Shown here: positions 56,301 through 64,000 of the stretch, piece by piece
How the letters are laid out: each line of letters starts with the position of its first letter
Position numbering within the stretch: position 1 is the stretch's first letter
Position numbers and translations under genes: made by a program
The notes under the pieces: generated by a model
The model's database searches: none
What the model was told of the DNA's origin: nothing
The model's input: the letters and a program-made list of their open reading frames with translations, nothing else
Assembly: GCA_948099385.1 (NCBI GenBank)
Contig: CANUEZ040000159.1
Location: forward strand, 7,892,501 to 7,956,500
Length of the DNA: 64,000 nt
Source of the DNA: Fasciola hepatica
Lineage: Eukaryota; Platyhelminthes; Trematoda; Plagiorchiida; Fasciolidae
Direction: 5' to 3'

Positions 56301-59300
56301 GCTTCCCGCAACACATTCTATCCAAACAAATACATACTAAGTAATATCATCATGAACGCTTGCACATGCAGCCTCGTTGTTCGTTCGGTTACCAGTGACC
56401 CACACACGAATAACTATGAAAAATCACAATTCTCATTCATTCGTCCACTCCAAAATAAACAATATCCATTCACACTACACACCATTCAACATTAGATCCT
56501 ACTGAACATATAACATCCGAGTGTACAACTATGAACACGAGTGGCCAGACGAGTACACACTACGCATACCTCACGACCGAAAAGACAAGAGCAAAACACA
56601 TAGTGTGCTTCCCGCAACACATTCTATTCAAACAAATACATACTAAGTAATATCATCATGAACGCTTGCACATGCAGCCTCGTTGTTCGTTCGGTTACCA
56701 GTGACCCACACACGAATAACTATGAGAAATCACAATTCTCATTCATTCGTCCACTCCAAAATAAACAATATCCATTCACACTACACACCATTCAACATTA
56801 GATCCTACTGAACATATAACATCCGAGTGTACAACTATGAACACGAGTGGCCAGACGAGTACACACTACGCATACCTCACGACCGAAAAGACAAGAGCAA
56901 AACACATAGTGTGATTCCCGCAACACATTCTATTCAAACAAATACATACTAAGTAATATCATCATGAACGCTTGCACATGCAGCCTCAATGTTCGTTCCG
57001 TTACCAGTGACCAACACACGAATAACTATGAAAAATCACAATTCTCATTCTTTTGTCCACTCCAAAATAAACAATATCCATTCACACTACACACCATTCA
57101 ACATTAGATCCTACTGAACATATAACATCCGAGTGTACAACTATGAACACGAGTGGCCAGACGAGTACACACTACGCATACCTCACGACCGAAAAGACAA
57201 GAGCAAAACACATAGTGTGCTTCCCGCAACACATTCTATCCAAACAAATACATACTAAGTAATATCATCATGAACGCTTGCACATGCAGCCTCAATCTTC
57301 GTTCGGTTACCAGTGACCCACACACGAATAACTATGAAAAATCACACTTCTCATTCATTTGTCCACTCCAAAATAAACAATATCCATTCACACTACACAC
57401 CATTCAACATTAGATCCTACTGAACATATAACATCCGAGTGTACAACTATGAACACGAGTGGCCAGACGAATACACACTACGCATACCTCACGACCGAAA
57501 AGACAAGAGCAAAACACATAGTGTGCTTCCCGCAACACATTCTATCCAAACAAATACATACTAAGTAATATCATCATGAACGCTTGCACATGCAGCCTCG
57601 TTGTTCGTTCGGTTACCAGTGACCCACACACGAATAACTATGAGAAATCACAATTCTCATTCTTTTGTCCACTCCAAAATAAACAATATCCATTCACACT
57701 ACACACCATTCAACATTAGATCCTACTGAACATATAACATCCGAGTGTACAACTATGAACACGAGTGGCCAGACGAGTACACACCACACATACCTCACGA
57801 CCGAAAAGACAAGAGCAAAACACATAGTGTGATTCCCGCAACACATTCTATTCAAACAAATACATACTAAGTAATATCATCATGAACGCTTGCACATGCA
57901 GCCTCAATCTTCGTTCGGTTACCAGTGACCCACACACGAATAACTACGAAAAATCACACTTCTCATTCATTTGTCCACTCCAAAATAAACAATATCCATT
58001 CACACTACACACCATTCAACATTAGATCCTACTGAACATGTAACATCCGAGTGTACAACTATGAACACGAGTGGCCAGACGAGTACACACTACGCATACC
58101 TCACGACCGAAAAGACAAGAGCAAAACACATAGTGTGCTTCCCGCAACACATTCTATCCAAACAAATACATACTAAGTAATATCATCATGAACGCTTGCA
58201 CATGCAGCCTCAATGTTCGTTCGGTTACCAGTGACCAACACACGAATAACTACGAAAAATCACACTTCTCATTCATTTGTCCACTCCAAAATAAACAATA
58301 TCCATTCACACTACACACCATTCAACATTAGATCCTACTGAACATATAACATCCGAGTGTACAACTATGAACACGAGTGGCCAGACGAGTACACACCACA
58401 CATACCTCACGACCGAAAAGACAAGAGCAAAACACATAGTGTGCTTCCCGCAACACATTCTATCCAAACAAATACATACTAAGTAATATCATCATGAACG
58501 CTTGCACATGCAGCCTCAATCTTCGTTCGGTTACCAGTGACCAACACACGAATAACTATGAAAAATCACACTTCTCATTCATTTGTCCACTCCAAAATAA
58601 ACAATATCCATTCACACTACACACCATTCAACATTAGATCCTACTGAACATATAACATCCGAGTGTACAACTATGATCACGAGTGGCCAGACGAGTACAC
58701 ACCACACATATCTCACGACCGAAAAGACAAGAGCAAAACACATAGTGTGCTTCCCGCAACACATTCTATCCAAACAAATACATACTAAGTAATATCATCA
58801 TGAACGCTTGCACATGCAGCCTCGTTGTTCGTTCGGTTACCAGTGACCAACACACGAATAACTATGAAAAATCACACTTCTCATTCATTCGTCCACTCCA
58901 AAATAAACAATATCCATTCACACTACACACCATTCAACATTAGATCCTACTGAACATATAACATCCGAGTGTACAACTATGAACACGAGTGGCCAGACGA
59001 GTACACACCACACACACCTCACGACCGAAAAGACAAGAGCAAAACACATAGTGTGCTTCCCGCAACACATTCTATTCAAACAAATACATACTAAGTAATA
59101 TCATCATGAACGCTTGCACATGCAGCCTCAATCTTCGTTCGGTTACCAGTGACCCACACACGAATAACTACGAAAAATCACACTTCTCATTCATTTGTCC
59201 ACTCCAAAATAAACAATATCCATTCACACTACACACCATTCAACATTAGATCCTACTGAACATATAACATCCGAGTGTACAACTACGAACACGAGTGGCC

Positions 59301-59926
59301 AGACGAGTACACACCACACATACCTCACGACCGAAAAGACAAGAGCAAAACACATAGTGTGCTTCCCGCAACACATTCTATCCAAACAAATACATACTAA
59401 GTAATATCATCATGAACGCTTGCACATGCAGCCTCAATCTTCGTTCGGTTACCAGTGACCAACACACGAATAACTATGAAAAATCACACTTCTCATTCAT
59501 TTGTCCACTCCAAAATAAACAATATCCATTCACACTACACACCATTCAACATTAGATCCTACTGAACATATAACATCCGAGTGTACAACTATGATCACGA
59601 GTGGCCAGACGAGTACACACTAAGCATACCTCACGACCGAAAAGACAAGAGCAAAACACATAGTGTGCTTCCCGCAACACATTCTATCCAAACAAATACA
59701 TACTAAGTAATATCATCATGAACGCTTGCACATGCAGCCTCAATCTTCGTTCGGTTACCAGTGACCCACACACGAATAACTATGAAAAATCACACTTCTC
59801 ATTCATTTGTCCACTCCAAAATAAACAATATCCATTCACACTACACACCATTCAACATTAGATCCTACTGAACATGTAACATCCGAGTGTACAACTATGA
59901 ACACGAGTGGCCAGACGAGTACACAC

Positions 59927-62900
59927 TACGCATACCTCACGACCGAAAAGACAAGAGCAAAACACATAGTGTGCTTCCCGCAACACATTCTATCCAAACA
60001 AATACATACTAAGTAATATCATCATGAACGCTTGCACATGCAGCCTCAATGTTCGTTCGGTTACCAGTGACCAACACACGAATAACTACGAAAAATCACA
60101 CTTCTCATTCATTTGTCCACTCCAAAATAAACAATATCCATTCACACTACACACCATTCAACATTAGATCCTACTGAACATATAACATCCGAGTGTACAA
60201 CTATGAACACGAGTGGCCAGACGAGTACACACTACGCATACCTCACGACCGAAAAGACAAGAGCAAAACACATAGTGTGCTTCCCGCAACACATTCTATC
60301 CAAACAAATACATACTAAGTAATATCATCATGAACGCTTGCACATGCAGCCTCAATCTTCGTTCGGTTACCAGTGACCAACACACGAATAACTATGAAAA
60401 ATCACACTTCTCATTCATTTGTCCACTCCAAAATAAACAATATCCATTCACACTACACACCATTCAACATTAGATCCTACTGAACATATAACATCCGAGT
60501 GTACAACTATGATCACGAGTGGCCAGACGAGTACACACCACACATACCTCACGACCGAAAAGACAAGAGCAAAACACATAGTGTGCTTCCCGCAACACAT
60601 TCTATCCAAACAAATACATACTAAGTAATATCATCATGAACGCTTGCACATGCAGCCTCGTTGTTCGTTCGGTTACCAGTGACCCACACACGAATAACTA
60701 TGAAAAACCACACTTCTCATTCATTTGTCCACTCCAAAATAAACAATATCCATTCACACTACACACCATTCAACATTAGATCCTACTGAACATATACCAT
60801 CCGAGTGTACAACTATGATCACGAGTGGCCAGACGAGTACACACTACGCATACCTCACGACCGAAAAGACAAGAGCAAAACACATAGTGTGCTTCCCGCA
60901 ACACATTCTATCCAAACAAATACATACTAAGTAATATCATCATGAACGCTTGCACATGCAGCCTCGTTGTTCGTTCGGTTACCAGTGACCCACACACGAA
61001 TAACTATGAAAAATCACAATTCTCATTCATTCGTCCACTCCAAAATAAACAATATCCATTCACACTACACACCATTCAACATTAGATCCTACTGAACATA
61101 TAACATCCGAGTGTACAACTATGAACACGAGTGGCCAGACGAGTACACACTACGCATACCTCACGACCGAAAAGACAAGAGCAAAACACATAGTGTGCTT
61201 CCCGCAACACATTCTATCCAAACAAATACATACTAAGTAATATCATCATGAACGCTTGCACATGCAGCCTCAATGTTCGTTCGGTTACCAGTGACCCACA
61301 CACGAATAACTATGAAAAATCACACTTCTCATTCATTTGTCCACTCCAAAATAAACAATATCCATTCACACTACACACCATTCAACATTAGATCCTACTG
61401 AACATATAACATCCGAGTGTACAACTATGATCACGAGTGGCCAGACGAGTACACACCACACATACCTCACGACCGAAAAGACAAGAGCAAAACACAGTGT
61501 GCTTCCCGCAACACATTCTATCCAAACAAATACATACTAAGTAATATCATCATGAACGCTTGCACATGCAGCCTCAATGTTCGTTCGGTTACCAGTGACC
61601 AACACACGAATAACTATGAAATATCACAATTCTCATTCATTTGTCCACTCCAAAATAAACAATATCCATTCACACTACACACCATTCAACATTAGATCCT
61701 ACTGAACATATAACATCCGAGTGTACAACTACGAACACGAGTGGCCAGACGAGTACACACCACACATACCTCACGACCGAAAAGACAAGAGCAAAACACA
61801 TAGTGTGCTTTCCGCAACACATTCTATCCAAACAAATACATACTAAGTAATATCATCATGAACGCTTGCACATGCAGCCTCAATCTTCGTTCGGTTACCA
61901 GTGACCAACACACGAATAACTATGAAAAATCACACTTCTCATTCATTTGTCCACTCCAAAATAAACAATATCCATTCACACTACACACCATTCAACATTA
62001 GATCCTACTGAACATATAACATCCGAGTGTACAACTATGAACACGAGTGGCCAGACGAGTACACACCACACATACCTCACGACCGAAAAGACAAGAGCAA
62101 AACACATAGTGTGCTTCCCGCAACACATTCTATCCAAACAAATACATACTAAGTAATATCATCATGAACGCTTGCACATGCAGCCTCAATGTTCGTTCGG
62201 TTACCAGTGACCCACACACGAATAACTATGAAAAACCACACTTCTCATTCATTTGTCCACTCCAAAATAAACAATATCCATTCACACTACACACCATTCA
62301 ACATTAGATCCTACTGAACATATAACATCCGAGTGTACAACTATGAACACGAGTGGCCAGACGAGTACACACTACGCATACCTCACGACCGAAAAGACAA
62401 GAGCAAAACACATAGTGTGATTCCCGCAACACATTCTATTCAAACAAATACATACTAAGTAATATCATCATGAACGCTTGCACATGCAGCCTCAATGTTC
62501 GTTCGGTTACCAGTGACCAACACACGAATAACTATGAAAAATCACACTTCTCATTCATTTGTCCACTCCAAAATAAACAATATCCATTCACACTACACAC
62601 CATTCAACATTAGATCCTACTGAACATATAACATCCGAGTGTACAACTATGAACACGAGTGGCCAGACGAGTATACACTACGCATACCTCACGACCGAAA
62701 AGACAAGAGCAAAACACATAGTGTGCTTCCCGCAACACATTCTATCCAAACAAATACATACTAAGTAATATCATCATGAACGCTTGCACATGCAGCCTCA
62801 ATGTTCGTTCGGTTACCAGTGACCAACACACGAATAACTATGAAAAATCACACTTCTCATTCATTTGTCCACTCCAAAATAAACAATATCCATTCACACT

Positions 62901-63948
62901 ACACACCATTCAACATTAGATCCTACTGAACATATAACATCCGAGTGTACAACTATGAACACGAGTGGCCAGACGAGTATACACTACGCATACCTCACGA
63001 CCGAAAGGACAAGAGCAAAACACATAGTGTGCTTCCCGCAACACATTCTATCCAAACAAATACATACTAAGTAATATCATCATGAACGCTTGCACATGCA
63101 GCCTCAATGTTCGTTCGGTTACCAGTGACCAACACACGAATAACTATGAAATATCACAATTCTCATTCATTTGTCCACTCCAAAATAAACAATATCCATT
63201 CACACTACACACCATTCAACATTAGATCCTACTGAACATATAACATCCGAGTGTACAACTACGAACACGAGTGGCCAGACGAGTACACACTACGCATACC
63301 TCACGACCGAAAAGACAAGAGCAAAACACATAGTGTGCTTCCCGCAACACATTCTATCCAAACAAATACATACTAAGTAATATCATCATGAACGCTTGCA
63401 CATGCAGCCTCAATGTTCGTTCGGTTACCAGTGACCCACACACGAATAACTATGAAAAATCACACTTCTCATTCATTTGTCCACTCCAAAATAAACAATA
63501 TCCATTCACACTACACACCATTCAACATTAGATCCTACTGAACATATAACATCCGAGTGTACAACTATGAACACGAGTGGCCAGACGAGTACACACTACG
63601 CATACCTCACGACCGAAAAGACAAGAGCAAAACACATAGTGTGCTTCCCGCAACACATTCTATCCAAACAAATACATACTAAGTAATATCATCATGAACG
63701 CTTGCACATGCAGCCTCGTTGTTCGTTCGGTTACCAGTGACCCACACACGAATAACTATGAAAAATCACAATTCTCATTCATTCGTCCACTCCAAAATAA
63801 ACAATATCCATTCACACTACACACCATTCAACATTAGATCCTACTGAACATATAACATCCGAGTGTACAACTATGAACACGAGTGGCCAGACGAGTACAC
63901 ACCACACATACCTCACGACCGAAAAGACAAGAGCAAAACACACAGTGT
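59927..63948 (+). repeat. Mixed satellite monomers at the right of the window
   Basis: The first two to three monomers resemble those 1,836 bp (6 x 306) upstream; for example CATGTAACATCC at 59874 pairs with 58038. Two adjacent monomers at 62419 and 62725 share GAGTATACACTACG, a subtype otherwise seen at 39-40.6 kb. A unique GAAAGGACAAG occurs near 63003, and a T-to-C change at about 63942 gives the CACACAGTGTG junction. No gene, RNA or mobile element. Confidence 0.83.
61197..61500 (+). repeat. 304-bp monomer with 2-bp deletion at the same dyad as at 20.8 kb
   Basis: AAACACAGTGTGC at about 61491-61503 replaces AAACACATAGTGTGC. The loss is the same as in the monomer at 20503, but the rest of the monomer differs (CCACACATACC and no ACTGTGAG), so it may be an independent event. 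It creates a 92-codon open frame from a GTG at 61417 by joining two frames; I do not regard that as a gene. Confidence 0.94.
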
Positions 63949-64000
63949 GATTCCCGCAACACATTCTATCCAAACAAATACATACTAAGTAATATCATCA
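63949..64000 (+). repeat. Partial satellite monomer cut by the window edge
   Basis: The first 52 bases of a further monomer of the GATTCCCG type, ending in AATATCATCA. It shows that the array continues to the right. Confidence 0.97.

Larger units (their letters stand above)
50699..59926 (+). repeat. 15-mer (4,589 bp) tandem duplication, nearly identical
   Basis: Bases 50699-55337 align with 55288-59926 at a shift of 4,589 bp, which is 15 monomers minus 1 because each copy holds one 305-bp monomer. Only two differences were noticed: GAGAAATC at 51828 versus GAAAAATC at 56417, and GACGAGTAC versus GACGAATAC (57470). Shared markers, all at exactly 4,589 bp, include AACAATTTCC (50952/55541), the 1-bp deletion in CCACCCCAAATAAAC (51551/56140), CATGTAACATCC (53449/58038 and 55285/59874), CACATATCTC (54117/58706), CACACACCTC and CTAAGCATACC. 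The junction between copies lies at about 55287/55288. It is the largest and among the youngest duplications visible. Confidence 0.94.
1..64000 (+). repeat. 306-bp satellite DNA array, about 209 head-to-tail monomers, fills the window
   Basis: The same 306-base unit recurs without a break from the first to the last base. Starts of the unit (GCTTCCCG or GATTCCCG) fall at 1, 307, 613 and so on; later starts are displaced by only -2, -3, -4 and finally -6 bp after four small deletions, and the last start is at 63949. All copies lie in the same orientation. Monomers differ at roughly 25 recurrent single-base sites, with typically only a few differences between neighbours. No unique sequence, transposable element or gene interrupts the array, and it continues beyond both ends. 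Long homogeneous arrays like this are established as typical of eukaryotic centromeric, pericentromeric or subtelomeric heterochromatin; which one applies here cannot be told. I do not recognise the monomer as a named satellite. Strand is given as + only because the monomer is described on that strand. Confidence 0.99.

Noticed and set aside
50699..59926. Large duplications as assembly errors
   Set aside because: Not excluded, but two substitutions were seen between the 4.6-kb copies and one in the 8-mer copies, which argues for real paralogous copies in those cases. For the identical pentamer at 26885-30061 the sequence alone cannot decide.
61417..61695. 92-codon open frame as a gene
   Set aside because: Created by the 2-bp deletion near 61496, as at 20.8 kb; it is satellite sequence in a joined frame.
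1..64000. CRISPR array
   Set aside because: The repeat is 306 bp with no unique spacers between conserved short repeats; variation is scattered single-base change, and no cas-like gene is present.
1..64000. Transposable element or rDNA spacer as the source of the array
   Set aside because: No terminal repeats, target-site duplications, transposase or reverse transcriptase reading frame, and no rRNA gene are present in any monomer.
1..64000. Telomeric or simple-sequence repeat
   Set aside because: No TTAGGG-, TTTAGGG- or TTAGG-type runs; the period is 306 bp and the monomer itself is complex sequence.

Overview
The whole 64,000-base window is one uninterrupted tandem satellite array. A 306-bp monomer is repeated head to tail on the same strand, with 209 complete copies (positions 1-63948, counting each monomer from its GCTTCCCG/GATTCCCG start) and a 52-bp partial copy at the right end. 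The arithmetic closes exactly: 209 x 306 = 63,954, minus 6 bp removed by four small deletions (2 bp near 20801, 1 bp near 51557, 1 bp near 56146, 2 bp near 61496) gives the last monomer start at 63949. There is no unique flank, transposon, inverted monomer, RNA gene, CRISPR array or credible protein-coding gene. The array runs off both ends, so its true length exceeds 64 kb.

A megabase-class satellite of this kind points to a eukaryotic chromosome, most likely pericentromeric, centromeric or subtelomeric heterochromatin. I do not recognise the monomer and cannot name the organism or satellite family from sequence alone. The representative monomer (307-612) is 40.8% G+C and very strand-asymmetric (A 114, C 87, T 67, G 38 on the given strand).

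Layout: monomers differ at roughly 25 recurrent sites, and the combinations reveal layers of segmental duplication. From the left: a dimer (612 bp) duplication at 690-2067; an 8-mer (2,448 bp) at 1850-6321; a 9-mer (2,754 bp) at 6396-11991; an older tetramer (1,224 bp) at about 11992-14076; a mosaic decamer-related zone at about 14077-20502; mixed monomers with a two-monomer pentamer-spaced duplication at 20503-26884; an apparently perfect pentamer (1,530 bp) duplication at 26885-30061; another, more diverged pentamer near 31.2-33.4 kb; dimer duplications at 35944-37284 and 37460-38913; a 9-mer at about 44981-49932; and a very recent 15-mer (4,589 bp) tandem duplication at 50699-59926. The last few kb are mixed monomers. 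There is no single fixed higher-order unit: the amplified segment size changes along the array, as expected from repeated unequal exchange or replication-based copying.

Nothing here works as genes in a pathway. Short open frames of 86-92 codons occur where single substitutions or deletions remove one of the stops, and are by-products of the monomer length being a multiple of three. Points worth following are the deletion hotspot in a CACATAGTGTG dyad, the enrichment of CpG/TpG-type polymorphisms, the invariant versus variable zones of the monomer, and the recent large duplications.
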